DNA of 64,000 nt from Rathayibacter caricis DSM 15933 (GCF_003044275.1 NZ_PZPL01000001.1:1984001-2048000), one strand, 5' to 3'; positions 39,676-51,158 are shown, counted from the first letter of the stretch. Numbers and translations: made by a program. The notes: generated by a model not told the origin, from the letters alone.

Positions 39676-41790
39676 GTGGCACAAGATGTGCTCACCGACC
39701 TGAACAAGGTCCGCAACATCGGCATCATGGCCCACATCGATGCCGGCAAGACCACCACCACCGAGCGCATCCTGTTCTACACGGGTATCACGCACAAGAT
39801 CGGTGAGGTCCACGACGGCGCCGCCACGATGGACTGGATGGCGCAGGAGCAGGAGCGCGGCATCACGATCACGTCCGCCGCGACGACCTGCTTCTGGAAC
39901 AAGAACCAGATCAACATCATCGACACCCCGGGTCACGTCGACTTCACCGTCGAGGTGGAGCGCTCGCTCCGCGTCCTCGACGGCGCCGTCGCCGTCTTCG
40001 ACGGCAAGGAGGGCGTCGAGCCCCAGTCCGAGACCGTCTGGCGCCAGGCCGACAAGTACGACGTCCCGCGCATCTGCTTCGTCAACAAGATGGACAAGCT
40101 CGGCGCCGACTTCTACTACACGGTCGACACCATCGTGAACCGCCTCGGCGCGAAGCCGCTGGTCATCCAGCTCCCGATCGGCGCCGAGTCGTCCTTCGAG
40201 GGCGTCATCGACCTGGTCGAGATGCGCGCGCTCACGTGGCGCGGCGACTCCAAGGGCGACGTCCAGCTGGGGGCGAAGTACGAGATCGAGGAGATCCCGG
40301 CCGACCTCGCCGACAAGGCCGCCGAGTACCGCCAGAAGCTGCTCGAGACCGTCGCCGAGACCTCGGACGAGCTGCTCGAGAAGTACTTCGGCGGCGAGGA
40401 GCTGACCGTGGCCGAGGTCAAGGCCGCGATCCGCAAGCTGACCGTCAACTCCGAGATCTACCCCGTGCTCTGCGGCTCCGCGTTCAAGAACCGCGGCGTC
40501 CAGCCCATGCTCGACGCGGTCGTCGACTACCTCCCCTCCCCGCTCGACGTCCCCGCCATCGAGGCGCACGACGTCCGCGATGAGGAGAAGGTCATCATGC
40601 GGCACGCCGACTCGACCGAGCCCTTCTCGGCGCTCGCGTTCAAGGTCGCCGTGCACCCGTTCTTCGGTCGCCTGACCTACGTCCGCGTCTACTCGGGCAA
40701 GCTCGACTCCGGCGCCCAGGTCATCAACTCGACCAAGGGCAAGAAGGAGCGCATCGGCAAGATCTTCCAGATGCACTCCAACAAGGAGAACCCGGTCGAC
40801 TCGGTCACCGCCGGCCACATCTACGCCGTCATCGGCCTGAAGGACACCACCACCGGTGACACCCTCAGCGACCCGCAGGCGCAGGTCGTCCTCGAGTCGA
40901 TGACCTTCCCGGAGCCCGTCATCGAGGTCGCCATCGAGCCCAAGACGAAGGCCGACCAGGAGAAGCTCGGCACCGCGATCCAGAAGCTCGCGGAGGAGGA
41001 CCCCACCTTCCGCACCGAGCAGAACCAGGAGACCGGTCAGACGGTCATCAAGGGAATGGGTGAGCTGCACCTCGACATCCTGGTGGACCGCATGAAGCGC
41101 GAGTTCAACGTCGAGGCCAACGTCGGCAAGCCGCAGGTGGCCTACCGCGAGACGATCCGCCGCACCGTCGAGAAGTACGACTACACCCACAAGAAGCAGA
41201 CGGGTGGATCGGGTCAGTTCGCGAAGGTCCAGATCACCATCGAGCCGATGGAGGTCGAGGCCGACAAGACCTACGAGTTCGTCAACGGCGTCTCGGGCGG
41301 ACGCGTCCCCCGCGAGTACATCCCGTCGGTCGACGCGGGCATCCGCGACGCCATGCAGGTCGGCGTGCTCGCCGGCTACCCGATGGTGGGCGTCAAGGCG
41401 ACCCTGGTCGACGGTGCCGCGCACGACGTCGACTCCTCCGAGATGGCGTTCAAGATCGCCGGCTCGATCGCGTTCAAGGAGGCCTCGCGCAAGGCGCAGC
41501 CCGTCCTCCTCGAGCCGCTCATGGCCGTCGAGGTCCGCACTCCCGAGGAGTACATGGGCGACGTCATCGGCGACCTCAACTCGCGTCGCGGGATGATCCA
41601 GTCGATGGAGGACGCCACCGGCATCAAGGTCATCCGCGCCAACGTGCCGCTGTCCGAGATGTTCGGCTACATCGGCGACCTGCGCTCGAAGACCTCGGGC
41701 CGCGCCGTCTACTCGATGACGTTCGAGACCTACAGCGAGGTCCCCAAGGCCGTCGCCGAGGAGATCGTCCAGAAGAACAAGGGCGAGTAA
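39676..41790 (+). CDS. fusA: Translation elongation factor G
   Basis: A 704-residue GTPase that drives translocation on the ribosome and, with the recycling factor, splits subunits. GTP-binding motifs are [26 protein letters not shown] and [10 protein letters not shown], followed by domains II-V with [17 protein letters not shown] and [14 protein letters not shown]. The GTG start has GGAGGAAC upstream. It is the third gene of the str cluster. Confidence 0.99.
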   Translation: MAQDVLTDLNKVRNIGIMAHIDAGKTTTTERILFYTGITHKIGEVHDGAATMDWMAQEQERGITITSAATTCFWNKNQINIIDTPGHVDFTVEVERSLRVLDGAVAVFDGKEGVEPQSETVWRQADKYDVPRICFVNKMDKLGADFYYTVDTIVNRLGAKPLVIQLPIGAESSFEGVIDLVEMRALTWRGDSKGDVQLGAKYEIEEIPADLADKAAEYRQKLLETVAETSDELLEKYFGGEELTVAEVKAAIRKLTVNSEIYPVLCGSAFKNRGVQPMLDAVVDYLPSPLDVPAIEAHDVRDEEKVIMRHADSTEPFSALAFKVAVHPFFGRLTYVRVYSGKLDSGAQVINSTKGKKERIGKIFQMHSNKENPVDSVTAGHIYAVIGLKDTTTGDTLSDPQAQVVLESMTFPEPVIEVAIEPKTKADQEKLGTAIQKLAEEDPTFRTEQNQETGQTVIKGMGELHLDILVDRMKREFNVEANVGKPQVAYRETIRRTVEKYDYTHKKQTGGSGQFAKVQITIEPMEVEADKTYEFVNGVSGGRVPREYIPSVDAGIRDAMQVGVLAGYPMVGVKATLVDGAAHDVDSSEMAFKIAGSIAFKEASRKAQPVLLEPLMAVEVRTPEEYMGDVIGDLNSRRGMIQSMEDATGIKVIRANVPLSEMFGYIGDLRSKTSGRAVYSMTFETYSEVPKAVAEEIVQKNKGE

Positions 41791-41802
41791 CTCCGCCCCC
41801 TC

Positions 41803-41830
41803 CCCCCGCCGTTCGACCGGACGGCGGGGG
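41803..41830 (+). terminator. Hairpin after fusA
   Basis: CCCCCGCCGT (41803-41812) pairs with ACGGCGGGGG (41821-41830), 12 bp after the fusA stop. No T-run follows. Confidence 0.55.
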
Positions 41831-41839
41831 ACTGGTAGT

Positions 41840-41885
41840 GTCGTGCGGGTTTGCTGCCGCTTACGCGCGTGGAAACCCGCACGAC
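41840..41885 (+). other. Long stem-loop in the tuf upstream region
   Basis: GTCGTGCGGGTTT (41840-41852) pairs perfectly with AAACCCGCACGAC (41873-41885), a 13-bp stem with 20-nt loop. A TAACAT -10-like box follows at 41895-41900 but lacks a good -35, so whether the stem is a terminator or a leader element for tuf is unclear. Confidence 0.55.
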
Positions 41886-41996
41886 CTCTGCCGGTAACAT
41901 AAGTACACAAAACCCCCGCAAGCCCTCATGTCCTCGTGCCGCCCCGTGCGGCGTCGGATGCGGATGCTTGCACCTAAGTCCTGAGGAGGACCCACA

Positions 41997-43190
41997 GTGG
42001 CTAAGGCCAAGTTCGAGCGGACCAAGCCGCACGTCAACATCGGAACCATCGGTCACGTCGACCACGGAAAGACCACGCTGACCGCGGCGATCTCCAAGGT
42101 TCTCGCTGACAAGTTCCCGTCCGCGACCAACGTTCAGCGCGACTTCGCGTCGATCGACTCCGCTCCCGAGGAGCGCCAGCGCGGCATCACGATCAACATC
42201 TCGCACGTCGAGTACGAGACGCCGAAGCGCCACTACGCGCACGTCGACGCCCCGGGTCACGCCGACTACATCAAGAACATGATCACCGGCGCGGCGCAGA
42301 TGGACGGCGCGATCCTCGTGGTCGCCGCCACCGACGGCCCCATGGCTCAGACCCGTGAGCACGTCCTCCTCGCCAAGCAGGTCGGCGTCCCCTACCTCCT
42401 CGTCGCCCTGAACAAGGCCGACATGGTGGACGACGAGGAGATCCTGGAGCTCGTCGAGCTCGAGGTCCGCGAGCTGCTCTCGTCGCAGGGCTTCCCCGGC
42501 GACGACGCCCCCGTCGTGCGCGTCTCCGGTCTCAAGGCCCTCGAGGGCGACGAGGCCTGGACCCAGTCGATCATCGACCTGATGGACGCCGTCGACGAGT
42601 CCATCCCGGACCCGATCCGCGACAAGGACAAGCCGTTCCTCATGCCGATCGAGGACGTCTTCACGATCACCGGTCGTGGAACCGTCGTCACCGGCCGTGC
42701 GGAGCGTGGAACCCTCGCTCTGAACTCCGAGGTCGAGATCGTCGGCATCCGCCCGACGCAGAAGACCACGGTCACCGGTATCGAGATGTTCCACAAGCAG
42801 CTCGACGAGGCCTGGGCCGGCGAGAACTGCGGTCTGCTCCTCCGCGGCACCAAGCGCGAGGACGTCGAGCGCGGCCAGGTCGTCGTCAAGCCGGGTTCGG
42901 TCACGCCGCACACCGACTTCGAGGGCACCGCGTACATCCTGTCCAAGGATGAGGGTGGGCGTCACAACCCGTTCTACGCGAACTACCGCCCGCAGTTCTA
43001 CTTCCGCACCACCGACGTCACCGGCGTCATCACGCTGCCCGAGGGCACCGAGATGGTCATGCCCGGCGACACCACCGACATGACGGTCGCGCTGATCCAG
43101 CCGATCGCCATGGAGGAGGGCCTCGGCTTCGCCATCCGTGAGGGTGGACGCACCGTGGGTGCCGGAACGGTCACCAAGATCGTCAAGTAG
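41997..43190 (+). CDS. tuf: Translation elongation factor Tu
   Basis: The 397-residue GTPase delivers aminoacyl-tRNA to the ribosome. Motifs: [26 protein letters not shown] and NKADMVDD, with GTP-binding and domain II/III landmarks [12 protein letters not shown] and MVMPGD. GAGGAGG lies upstream of the GTG. Only one tuf copy is visible in the window. It ends before a clean terminator. Confidence 0.99.
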   Translation: MAKAKFERTKPHVNIGTIGHVDHGKTTLTAAISKVLADKFPSATNVQRDFASIDSAPEERQRGITINISHVEYETPKRHYAHVDAPGHADYIKNMITGAAQMDGAILVVAATDGPMAQTREHVLLAKQVGVPYLLVALNKADMVDDEEILELVELEVRELLSSQGFPGDDAPVVRVSGLKALEGDEAWTQSIIDLMDAVDESIPDPIRDKDKPFLMPIEDVFTITGRGTVVTGRAERGTLALNSEVEIVGIRPTQKTTVTGIEMFHKQLDEAWAGENCGLLLRGTKREDVERGQVVVKPGSVTPHTDFEGTAYILSKDEGGRHNPFYANYRPQFYFRTTDVTGVITLPEGTEMVMPGDTTDMTVALIQPIAMEEGLGFAIREGGRTVGAGTVTKIVK

Positions 43191-43213
43191 GTTCGCCTGC
43201 TCGATCTCTCGAG

Positions 43214-43245
43214 AGGGGTCGTCCGCTTCGTGCGGGCGGCCCCTT
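43214..43245 (+). terminator. Terminator of tuf
   Basis: AGGGGTCGTCCGC pairs with GCGGGCGGCCCCTT around a TTCG tetraloop (G-T pairs included), 23 bp after the tuf stop. Confidence 0.7.
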
Positions 43246-43278
43246 CCGTGTGTCCGGGCGGGGTCACGGAGTGCGGGC

Positions 43279-43284
43279 TACCGT
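43279..43284 (+). promoter_or_regulatory. -10 box for a leaderless transcript
   Basis: TACCGT lies 7 nt before the ATG at 43292, supporting that start over the in-frame upstream GTG at 43250. Confidence 0.5.
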
Positions 43285-43291
43285 GATCTCC

Positions 43292-44056
43292 ATGTCCTTC
43301 GTCAAGAGCGATCCGTCCGCGGCCCCGCGGTTCTTCGAGTGGGAGGCGGCGGGCCTGGAGTGGCTGCGGGAGGCGGAGGCGTCCGGCGGCGCGCCCTGCG
43401 TCGAGGTCCTCTCCGTCGGCTCGGGCCGCATCGACCTGGAGGAGATCGAGGTCGTCCGCCCCGATCCGGTCGCTGCGCGGGCCTTCGGCCGAGCGCTGGC
43501 CCGGACGCACGACGCGGGAGCCGCGGCGTTCGGTGCCGCCCCGGACGGCTGGGACGGCCCCGCGTACATCGGCCGCCGGCGGATGCCCTGCAGCCCCGAG
43601 GAGTCGTGGGGCGTCTTCTACGCCGAGCAGCGTGTCCGTCCGTTCCTCCCCGTCGCGGTCCGGGAGGGGAACCTCTCGCGCTCCGATGCCGGGACCGTCG
43701 CGCAGGCGCTCGATCGTGTCGCGGCGGGGGAGTTCGACGGCGAGGAGCGGCCCTCCCGCCTGCACGGAGACCTCTGGACGGGGAACGTGCTCTGGTCCGT
43801 CTCCGGCGCCGTGCTGATCGATCCTGCCGCGCACGGCGGCCACCGCGAGACCGACCTCGCCATGCTGGCGCTCTTCGGCGCGCCTCACCTCGACGAGATC
43901 CTCCGGGGCTACGACGAGGCGTACCCTCTCGCCGACGGCTGGCAGGAGCGCGTCCCGCTGCACCAGCTGCACCCGCTCGCGGTGCACGCCGCCGGCCACG
44001 GACCCTCCTACGGTCGCGCCCTCGCCGAGGCCGCGGCCCGGGTCCTCGCCCTCTAG
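43292..44056 (+). CDS. Fructosamine kinase-family protein
   Basis: The 254-residue protein belongs to the fructosamine-3-kinase group that phosphorylates glycated proteins or small ketosamines. It has the catalytic loop RLHGDLWTGNVLWS, the metal-binding DPAAHGGHRETDLAML and the N-lobe pieces FFEWEAAGLEWLREA and HDAGAAAFG. The Lys-containing ATP anchor is replaced by a short FVKSDPSAAPRF region. The start at 43292 follows a leaderless promoter. Actual substrate unknown; deglycation is the family role. Confidence 0.82.
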   Translation: MSFVKSDPSAAPRFFEWEAAGLEWLREAEASGGAPCVEVLSVGSGRIDLEEIEVVRPDPVAARAFGRALARTHDAGAAAFGAAPDGWDGPAYIGRRRMPCSPEESWGVFYAEQRVRPFLPVAVREGNLSRSDAGTVAQALDRVAAGEFDGEERPSRLHGDLWTGNVLWSVSGAVLIDPAAHGGHRETDLAMLALFGAPHLDEILRGYDEAYPLADGWQERVPLHQLHPLAVHAAGHGPSYGRALAEAAARVLAL

Positions 44057-44132
44057 CGCCCCACCGTTCGTCCAGCCCCGCCCGCCACACTGGCTCGGCG
44101 CGGATCGTCGCGCCCTCGAACAAGGAGCAGTC

Positions 44133-44345
44133 ATGGTGGATCTCGGGAAGCTCGGACGTCAGGCAGCGGAGCTGCTGAAGAGCCAGAAGGCGCAGGAGGC
44201 GCTGCGCAGCGAGAAGGCGGAGCGCGTCTCCGACCAGGTGCTCGAGAAGACGGGCGACATCGCCAGCAGGCTCACCAAGGGCAAGTACGACGAGCGCATC
44301 GAGGACCTCAAGCGCCAGGCCGACAAGCGCCTCGGCAACGAGTAG
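44133..44345 (+). CDS. MT0933-like antitoxin-type small protein
   Basis: The 70-residue, charged, helical protein (LGKLGRQAAELLKSQK, ALRSEKAERVSDQVLEKTGD) resembles the actinobacterial MT0933/Rv0909-like group annotated as antitoxins. A good AAGGAG site precedes the ATG. No toxin gene lies next to it, so it may be solitary or act in another role. Cytosolic, no membrane segment. Confidence 0.65.
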   Translation: MVDLGKLGRQAAELLKSQKAQEALRSEKAERVSDQVLEKTGDIASRLTKGKYDERIEDLKRQADKRLGNE

Positions 44346-44409
44346 CGGCCCCTCCTGGCTCGTTCTGCACCCTCCCGTCAAGCGGGTGCAGAGCGGACGG
44401 AGCCCGGCC

Positions 44410-44415
44410 TAGGGT
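44410..44415 (+). promoter_or_regulatory. -10 box for a leaderless transcript
   Basis: TAGGGT lies 7 nt before the ATG at 44423. Confidence 0.45.
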
Positions 44416-44422
44416 CGGGCCG

Positions 44423-45406
44423 ATGGCTGAGACGCGTGCGCAGAGACTCCGCAGGACCGATTCGAGCAGTCGCGGGTACACCCGCGTCCGCGCTGGCTCC
44501 GGATTCAGCTACCGCGACCCGAAGGGCGTGACGGTCACCGACCCCGAGCTCCGGGCCCGCTTCGATGCGCTGGGCATCCCCCCGGCGTGGAAGGACGTCT
44601 GGATCGCGCCGTACCCCAACGGTCACATCCAGGCGATGGGCGTCGATGCGGCCGGCCGTCGGCAGTACATCTACCATCCGACCTGGCGCGAGCAGAAGGA
44701 CCGGATCAAGTTCGACCGCGCACTCCGTCTGGCCGAGTCGCTGCCGAGCGCGCGCCGCGCGGTGACGATGGACCTCCGTCGCGACGGCTACGGCCGCGAG
44801 CGTGCTCTCGCAACCGCGTTCCGGATGCTCGACACGGGCTCCCTCCGCGTGGGGAGCGAGCGCTACGCCAAGGAGCACGGCAGCATCGGCCTGTCGACGC
44901 TGCTGTGCTCGCACGCGACGACCCACGGCGATCGCGTCGCCCTCGCCTTCCCGGGCAAGAGCCATCAGGCCTGGACGAGCGAGATCCTCGACCACGACCT
45001 GGCGAGCGTCGTGCGCTCGCTGAAGCGCCGCGGCCCGAACGCCCGCCTGCTCGCGTGGAAGGACGGGCGGGAGTGGCGGCCGCTGTCCGCTCCCGAGATC
45101 AACGACTACGTCCGGGAGAAGGCGGGCGACGACTTCACCGCGAAGGACTTCCGCACTCTCCACGGCACCGTCGCCGCCGCGCTCAGCCTTGCGCGCACGG
45201 GACCGAAGCCGACGCAGCGGGCCCGGAACTCCGCCATCGCGCAGGCCATGCGCGACGCCTCCGAGGTGCTCGGCAACACCCCGACGGTGGCGCGCGCCAG
45301 CTACGTGGACCCGCGGGTCCTCGACCACTACCGCGCGGGTGAGACGATCGACCCTGCCCGTCCGAACTCCGCCGAGACGACCCTCCGCGCCCTCCTCTAC
45401 GAATGA
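44423..45406 (+). CDS. Type IB DNA topoisomerase
   Basis: The 327-residue protein matches bacterial/poxvirus-type topoisomerase IB, which relaxes supercoils through a 3'-phosphotyrosine intermediate. N-terminal: GIPPAWKDVWIAPYPNGHIQA and QYIYHPTWREQKDRIKF. The core has LRVGSERYAKEHGSIGLSTL, DFRTLHGTVAAALSLA and the active-site Tyr294 in RASYVDPRVLDHY. Length and motifs are complete. It appears leaderless. It stands between the antitoxin-like gene and the S10 operon leader. Confidence 0.9.
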   Translation: MAETRAQRLRRTDSSSRGYTRVRAGSGFSYRDPKGVTVTDPELRARFDALGIPPAWKDVWIAPYPNGHIQAMGVDAAGRRQYIYHPTWREQKDRIKFDRALRLAESLPSARRAVTMDLRRDGYGRERALATAFRMLDTGSLRVGSERYAKEHGSIGLSTLLCSHATTHGDRVALAFPGKSHQAWTSEILDHDLASVVRSLKRRGPNARLLAWKDGREWRPLSAPEINDYVREKAGDDFTAKDFRTLHGTVAAALSLARTGPKPTQRARNSAIAQAMRDASEVLGNTPTVARASYVDPRVLDHYRAGETIDPARPNSAETTLRALLYE

Positions 45407-45462
45407 GGCGCCGCCCCGGAATCCCGGGCGAGGAGGGGTCCTCGATCCGCGACACGCCCGGG

Positions 45463-45491
45463 TTGCACGGGTGCCCGTTCTGTGGGAGACT
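45463..45491 (+). promoter_or_regulatory. S10 operon promoter
   Basis: TTGCAC (45463-45468) and GAGACT (45486-45491) with 17-bp spacing; similar GAGACT/TAGACT -10 boxes are common in actinobacteria. The leader would be about 335 nt. Confidence 0.55.
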
Positions 45492-45497
45492 CTTCTA

Positions 45498-45831
45498 GTT
45501 CAAAATTTCCGCCGAAGCAGCGTGCTGCGACCGGTGGAACACTGCCAGGCAGTGCCGAGACGGCACCGCTGAGGCTCGACCCGAGAGGGCGGCCCAGCCG
45601 GTGCGACGTCGAGGCAGCGGGTAGCAGAACGAAACAACCGACAACTCAACGGGCTCTCCGTGCGTCGTGCGTTCTGCACGTCGCTGGAGCGCCCCGAGCG
45701 CGGTGCTTTTGACAGAAGAACACTGGTGCACTCCCCGGTTCCCCGGAGTTCCTTCGCGAGCGCGTCCAATGCGACGCGGGCCCACGGGTCCGCAGCGTAC
45801 GACGCAATAACAAGAGAGTGAGAGATCACAC
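45498..45831 (+). other. Long S10 operon leader
   Basis: About 335 nt upstream of rpsJ with no supported gene. It holds small stems such as CACTGCC-A-GGCAGTG (about 45550) and a GGGTCCGCAGCG motif (about 45786) also present in the rpsG-fusA hairpins. Regulation by a ribosomal protein, as for L4 in enterobacteria, is possible but not shown. Confidence 0.45.
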
Positions 45832-46140
45832 ATGGCGGGACAGAAGATCCGCATCCGACTGAAGTCGTACGACCACGAGGTCATCGACACGTCGGCGCGC
45901 AAGATCGTCGACACGGTCACCCGTGCCGGAGCAACGGTCGTCGGCCCCGTGCCGCTTCCGACCGAGAAGAACGTGGTCTGCGTGATCCGTTCTCCCCACA
46001 AGTACAAGGACAGCCGCGAGCACTTCGAGATGCGCACCCACAAGCGCCTCATCGACATCATCGACCCGACGCCCAAGGCCGTCGACTCGCTGATGCGCCT
46101 CGACCTCCCGGCCGACGTCAACATCGAGATCAAGCTCTAA
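45832..46140 (+). CDS. rpsJ: 30S ribosomal protein S10
   Basis: The 102-residue protein ([38 protein letters not shown]) binds 16S rRNA in the head and links to NusG-like factors in transcription-translation coupling. First gene of the S10 operon; rplC follows after 15 bp. Confidence 0.99.
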   Translation: MAGQKIRIRLKSYDHEVIDTSARKIVDTVTRAGATVVGPVPLPTEKNVVCVIRSPHKYKDSREHFEMRTHKRLIDIIDPTPKAVDSLMRLDLPADVNIEIKL

Positions 46141-46155
46141 GGGGAGGGGTAACAC

Positions 46156-46812
46156 ATGTCTGTCGCCACCAAGACCTCCAAGGGCCTCCTCGGCACCAAG
46201 CTCGGCATGACCCAGGTCTGGGACGCCGAGAACAAGCTCGTCCCGGTCACCGTCATCGAGATCAGCCCGAACGTCGTGACCCAGATCCGCACCGAGGCGA
46301 AGGACGGCTACTCGGCCGTCCAGATCGCCGCCGGAGCGATCGACCCGCGCAAGGTGAACAAGCCCGCCGCCGGTCACTTCGACGCCGCGGGAGTCACCCC
46401 CCGCCGCCACCTCACCGAGGTCCGCACCGCCGACGCCGCCGAGTACTCGGCCGGCCAGGAGCTGACCGTCGACGCCGTCTTCGAAGCCGGCACCAAGGTC
46501 GACGTCGTCGGCACCAGCAAGGGCAAGGGCTTCGCCGGTGTCATGAAGCGTCACAACTTCAAGGGCGTCTCGGCTTCGCACGGTTCGCACCGCAACCACC
46601 GCAAGCCCGGCTCCATCGGAGCCTCCTCGACCCCCAGCCGTGTCTTCAAGGGCATGCGCATGGCCGGTCGCATGGGTGGCGAGCGCGTCACCGTGCTCAA
46701 CCTCAAGGTGCACTCCGTCGACGCCGAGAAGGGCCTGCTGCTCGTCAAGGGCGCCGTCCCCGGTGCGCGCGGTCGCCTCGTGTTCGTTCGCAACGCCGTG
46801 AAGGGAGCGTAG
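46156..46812 (+). CDS. rplC: 50S ribosomal protein L3
   Basis: The 218-residue protein has the L3 landmarks [33 protein letters not shown] and [15 protein letters not shown]. Its long loop reaches the peptidyl-transferase centre. GGGGAGGGG precedes the ATG. Located between rpsJ and rplD. Confidence 0.99.
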   Translation: MSVATKTSKGLLGTKLGMTQVWDAENKLVPVTVIEISPNVVTQIRTEAKDGYSAVQIAAGAIDPRKVNKPAAGHFDAAGVTPRRHLTEVRTADAAEYSAGQELTVDAVFEAGTKVDVVGTSKGKGFAGVMKRHNFKGVSASHGSHRNHRKPGSIGASSTPSRVFKGMRMAGRMGGERVTVLNLKVHSVDAEKGLLLVKGAVPGARGRLVFVRNAVKGA

Positions 46813-46816
46813 TTCC

Positions 46817-47479
46817 ATGGCTACCTCTATCGACATCCTCGACGTCAAGGGCCAGAAGGCGAGCTCGTTCGAGCTCCCCGCCGAGCTCTTCGACGTGCAG
46901 ACCAACATCCCCCTCATCCACCAGGTCGTCGTGGCCCAGCTCGCCGCGGCGCGCCAGGGAACCCACAAGACGAAGAACCGTGGCGAGGTCTCCGGAGCCG
47001 GTCGCAAGCCGTTCAAGCAGAAGGGAACCGGTCGCGCTCGTCAGGGCTCGATCCGCGCCCCGCACATGACCGGTGGTGGCGTCGTCCACGGACCGACCCC
47101 CCGCAGCTACGCGCAGCGCACCCCCAAGAAGATGATCGCCGCAGCCCTGCTCGGTGCTCTCTCCGACCGCGCCCGCGGCGGCCGCATCCACGCGGTCGAG
47201 TCCCTCGCCCTCGGCGAGACCCCGAAGACCAAGGACGTCCTCGTCCTGCTCGACGCCCTCTCGGTGTCGCGCAACGTCCTCGTGGTCCTCGAGCGCGACG
47301 ACTTCATCGCCGAGCTGTCCCTCCGCAACGTGCCGTTCGTGCACATCCTGCCGTTCGACCAGCTCAACGCGTACGACGTGCTCGTCTCGGACGACATCGT
47401 CTTCTCGCAGGCTGCTCTCGAGGGCTTCGTCGCCCTCAAGACCGGCGCCGAGTCCAAGAAGGAAGAGGTGAACGCATGA
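46817..47479 (+). CDS. rplD: 50S ribosomal protein L4
   Basis: The 220-residue protein ([39 protein letters not shown]) lines the peptide exit tunnel. In E. coli it also represses its own operon; whether it does so here is unknown. It overlaps rplW by 4 nt (ATGA). Confidence 0.99.
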   Translation: MATSIDILDVKGQKASSFELPAELFDVQTNIPLIHQVVVAQLAAARQGTHKTKNRGEVSGAGRKPFKQKGTGRARQGSIRAPHMTGGGVVHGPTPRSYAQRTPKKMIAAALLGALSDRARGGRIHAVESLALGETPKTKDVLVLLDALSVSRNVLVVLERDDFIAELSLRNVPFVHILPFDQLNAYDVLVSDDIVFSQAALEGFVALKTGAESKKEEVNA

Positions 47480-47784
47480 GCCAGTCCGCCGCGTTCAACA
47501 AGGACCCCCGCGACGTGATCATCTCCCCGGTGGTCTCCGAGAAGTCCTACGGCCTGATCGACCAGGGCAAGTACACCTTCGTGGTGGACCCCCGCTCGAA
47601 CAAGACCGAGATCAAGCTCGCCATCGAGAAGATCTTCGGAGTCGAGGTCGCGTCGATCAACACGCTGAACCGCCAGGGCAAGACCCGACGGACCAAGTTC
47701 GGCACCGGCAAGCGCAAGGACACCAAGCGCGCGATCGTGACGCTGAAGTCCGGCTCCATCGACATCTTCACGAACGTCGGCTGA
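47476..47784 (+). CDS. rplW: 50S ribosomal protein L23
   Basis: The 102-residue protein ([36 protein letters not shown]) sits at the tunnel exit and docks trigger factor and SRP. Start codon overlaps the rplD stop. Confidence 0.99.
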   Translation: MSQSAAFNKDPRDVIISPVVSEKSYGLIDQGKYTFVVDPRSNKTEIKLAIEKIFGVEVASINTLNRQGKTRRTKFGTGKRKDTKRAIVTLKSGSIDIFTNVG

Positions 47785-47811
47785 GCCGAAGAAGCGTAGA
47801 GGAAACAGACA

Positions 47812-48651
<840 letters not shown>

Positions 48652-48663
48652 GAGTTGTAGAAG

Positions 48664-48945
48664 ATGCCTCGCAGTCTCAAGAAGGGCCCCTTCGTTGACG
48701 ACCACCTGCTCCGCAAGGTGTTCACGGCCAACGAAGCCGGCAACAAGAACGTCATCAAGACCTGGTCGCGCCGTTCGATGATCATCCCGGCGATGCTGGG
48801 CCACACCATCGCGGTCCACGACGGTCGCAAGCACATCCCCGTGTTCGTGACCGAGACCATGGTCGGCCACAAGCTCGGCGAGTTCGCCCCCACTCGGACC
48901 TTCCGCGGTCACGAGAAGGACGACAAGAAGGGCCGTCGCCGCTAA
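48664..48945 (+). CDS. rpsS: 30S ribosomal protein S19
   Basis: The 93-residue protein ([35 protein letters not shown]) forms part of the head with S13 and contacts tRNA bridges. Confidence 0.99.
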   Translation: MPRSLKKGPFVDDHLLRKVFTANEAGNKNVIKTWSRRSMIIPAMLGHTIAVHDGRKHIPVFVTETMVGHKLGEFAPTRTFRGHEKDDKKGRRR

Positions 48946-48969
48946 GCGGCGACGAGAAGGAGGAGAGAA

Positions 48970-49335
48970 ATGGTGGAGTCGATCGCACGCGTGCGACACA
49001 TCCGCGTCACCCCCCAGAAGGCTCGCCGTGTCGTGAACCTGATCCGCGGCAAGCAGGCTCAGGAGGCACTGGCCATCCTGAAGTTCGCGCCGCAGGGCGC
49101 GTCCGAGCCCGTCTACAAGCTCGTCGCCTCGGCGATGGCCAACGCTCGCGTCAAGGCCGATGCCTCGAACGAGTACCTCGACGACCAGGACCTGTTCGTG
49201 TCCCGCGCCTTCGTCGATGAGGGAACCACCCTCAAGCGATTCCAGCCCCGTGCTCAGGGTCGTGCCTTCCGCATCAACAAGCGCACCAGCCACATCACCG
49301 TCGTGCTGGCCACTCCTGAGGAGGGGACCAAGTAA
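48970..49335 (+). CDS. rplV: 50S ribosomal protein L22
   Basis: The 121-residue protein ([37 protein letters not shown]) has a beta hairpin that narrows the exit tunnel. GGAGGAGAGAA precedes the ATG; ends overlapping rpsC by 1 nt. Confidence 0.99.
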   Translation: MVESIARVRHIRVTPQKARRVVNLIRGKQAQEALAILKFAPQGASEPVYKLVASAMANARVKADASNEYLDDQDLFVSRAFVDEGTTLKRFQPRAQGRAFRINKRTSHITVVLATPEEGTK

Positions 49336-50093
49336 TGGGTCAGAAAGTAAACCCCTACGGTTTCCGTCTGGGAATCACCACCGACCACGTGTCGCGCTGG
49401 TTCTCCGACAGCACCAAGAAGGGCCAGCGGTACAGCGACTACCTCGCCGAGGACGTCAAGATCCGCCGCCTGCTCGCCACGCAGCTCGACCGTGCGGGCG
49501 TCGCCCGCATCGAGATCGAGCGCACCCGTGACCGCGTCCGCGTCGACATCCACACCGCCCGTCCGGGCATCGTGATCGGTCGTCGCGGCGCCGAGGCCGA
49601 GCGCATCCGCGCCGACCTCGAGAAGCTCACCGGCAAGCAGATCCAGCTCAACATCCTCGAGGTCAAGAACCCCGAGGCCGAGGCCCAGCTCGTCGCGCAG
49701 GGCATCGCCGAGCAGCTCTCCGCCCGCGTGGCCTTCCGCCGCGCGATGCGCAAGGGTCTGCAGGGCGCGCAGCGCGCCGGCGCCAAGGGCGTCCGCATCC
49801 AGGTCTCCGGCCGCCTCGGCGGCGCCGAGATGAGCCGTTCGGAGTTCTACCGCGAAGGCCGTGTGCCCCTGCACACCCTCCGCGCGAACATCGACTACGG
49901 CTTCTACGAGGCCAAGACCACCTTCGGCCGCATCGGCGTGAAGGTCTGGATCTACAAGGGCGACATCACGAACAAGGAGCTCGCGCGGGAGCAGGCGAAC
50001 AGCAAGTCGTCGCGCCCCGAGCGCAGCGACCGACCGCGTCGCGCCCCCCGCCAGCAGGGCGAGGCGCCCGTCGCAGCAGGAGTTGAGGCATAA
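49335..50093 (+). CDS. rpsC: 30S ribosomal protein S3
   Basis: The 252-residue protein ([20 protein letters not shown], the KH-domain [31 protein letters not shown]) lies at the mRNA entry pore. It has a basic Arg-rich C-terminal extension ([17 protein letters not shown]). Confidence 0.99.
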   Translation: MGQKVNPYGFRLGITTDHVSRWFSDSTKKGQRYSDYLAEDVKIRRLLATQLDRAGVARIEIERTRDRVRVDIHTARPGIVIGRRGAEAERIRADLEKLTGKQIQLNILEVKNPEAEAQLVAQGIAEQLSARVAFRRAMRKGLQGAQRAGAKGVRIQVSGRLGGAEMSRSEFYREGRVPLHTLRANIDYGFYEAKTTFGRIGVKVWIYKGDITNKELAREQANSKSSRPERSDRPRRAPRQQGEAPVAAGVEA

Positions 50094-50095
50094 CC

Positions 50096-50515
50096 ATGTT
50101 GATTCCCCGTCGAGTCAAGCACCGCAAGCAGCACCACCCCGGCCGCTCGGGCCAGGCCACCGGTGGCACCAAGGTGTCGTTCGGTGACTTCGGTATCCAG
50201 GCGCTCACCCCGGCCTACGTGACCAACCGTCAGATCGAGTCCGCTCGTATCGCCATGACGCGTCACATCAAGCGCGGTGGAAAGGTGTGGATCAACATCT
50301 ACCCCGACCGCCCGCTGACCAAGAAGCCCGCCGAGACCCGCATGGGTTCCGGTAAGGGCTCGCCCGAGTGGTGGGTCGCCAACGTCAAGCCGGGTCGGGT
50401 CCTCTTCGAGGTCGCCGGCGTCGAGGAGAAGCTCGCTCGCGAAGCTATGACTCGTGCCATCCACAAGCTGCCCCTGAAGGCACGCATCATCAAGCGCGAG
50501 GAGGGAGACGCGTAA
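50096..50515 (+). CDS. rplP: 50S ribosomal protein L16
   Basis: The 139-residue protein ([40 protein letters not shown]) supports A-site tRNA binding on the large subunit. Overlaps rpmC by 1 nt. Confidence 0.99.
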   Translation: MLIPRRVKHRKQHHPGRSGQATGGTKVSFGDFGIQALTPAYVTNRQIESARIAMTRHIKRGGKVWINIYPDRPLTKKPAETRMGSGKGSPEWWVANVKPGRVLFEVAGVEEKLAREAMTRAIHKLPLKARIIKREEGDA

Positions 50516-50844
50516 TGGCGATCGGATCCAAGGAGCTCGCCCCCGCCGAGCTCGACACCTTCGAGGACGAGCGTCTCGTCACCGAGTTGAAGAAGGCCAA
50601 GGAGGAGCTGTTCAACCTCCGCTTCCAGTCGGCCACCGGACAGCTCGACACCAACGGCCGCCTGCGTGCCGTCAAGCGCGACATCGCCCGCATCTACACG
50701 GTCATCCGTGAGCGCGAGCTGGGCATCCGCGCCACCCCCGCACCCGTCGAGGCCCCGGCCAAGGCGGAGAAGAAGCCGAAGACCACCAAGAAGGCCGCCA
50801 AGGCCGAGGTCGCGGCGACCGAGTCGAATGAGGAGGCCAAGTAA
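50515..50844 (+). CDS. rpmC: 50S ribosomal protein L29, long form
   Basis: The 109-residue protein has the standard L29 core ([40 protein letters not shown]) of about 70 residues and an extra Ala/Lys/Pro-rich C-terminal tail of about 40 residues ([19 protein letters not shown]). The tail is unusual for L29 in most bacteria and probably extends from the tunnel-exit surface. Start overlaps the rplP stop (TAATG). Confidence 0.95.
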   Translation: MAIGSKELAPAELDTFEDERLVTELKKAKEELFNLRFQSATGQLDTNGRLRAVKRDIARIYTVIRERELGIRATPAPVEAPAKAEKKPKTTKKAAKAEVAATESNEEAK

Positions 50845-51158
50845 TGGCAACGGCCAACGAGACCGCCGGCCACGAGTCGGCCGCCCACGACGTCAAGGAG
50901 GCGGGCACTCGCGGATACCGCAAGACCCGCCGCGGATACGTCACCAGCGACAAGATGGACAAGACCGTCGTCGTCGAGGTCGAGGACCGCGTGAAGCACC
51001 CGCTCTACGGCAAGGTCATCCGCCGCACGTCCAAGGTGAAGGCTCACGACGAGCTCAACTCCGCGGGCATCGGCGACCTCGTCGTCATCAGCGAGACCCG
51101 TCCCCTCAGCGCCACGAAGCGCTGGCGCCTGGTCGAGATCCTCGAGAAGGCCAAGTAG
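50844..51158 (+). CDS. rpsQ: 30S ribosomal protein S17
   Basis: The 104-residue protein carries [20 protein letters not shown] and [14 protein letters not shown], typical of S17, plus an N-terminal extension of about 30 residues ([20 protein letters not shown]). Its stop codon lies inside a 22-bp palindrome (51152-51173). Confidence 0.97.
   Translation: MATANETAGHESAAHDVKEAGTRGYRKTRRGYVTSDKMDKTVVVEVEDRVKHPLYGKVIRRTSKVKAHDELNSAGIGDLVVISETRPLSATKRWRLVEILEKAK

Noticed and set aside
45709..45714. TTGACA as a second S10 promoter
   Set aside because: No -10 hexamer at 16-19 bp downstream.
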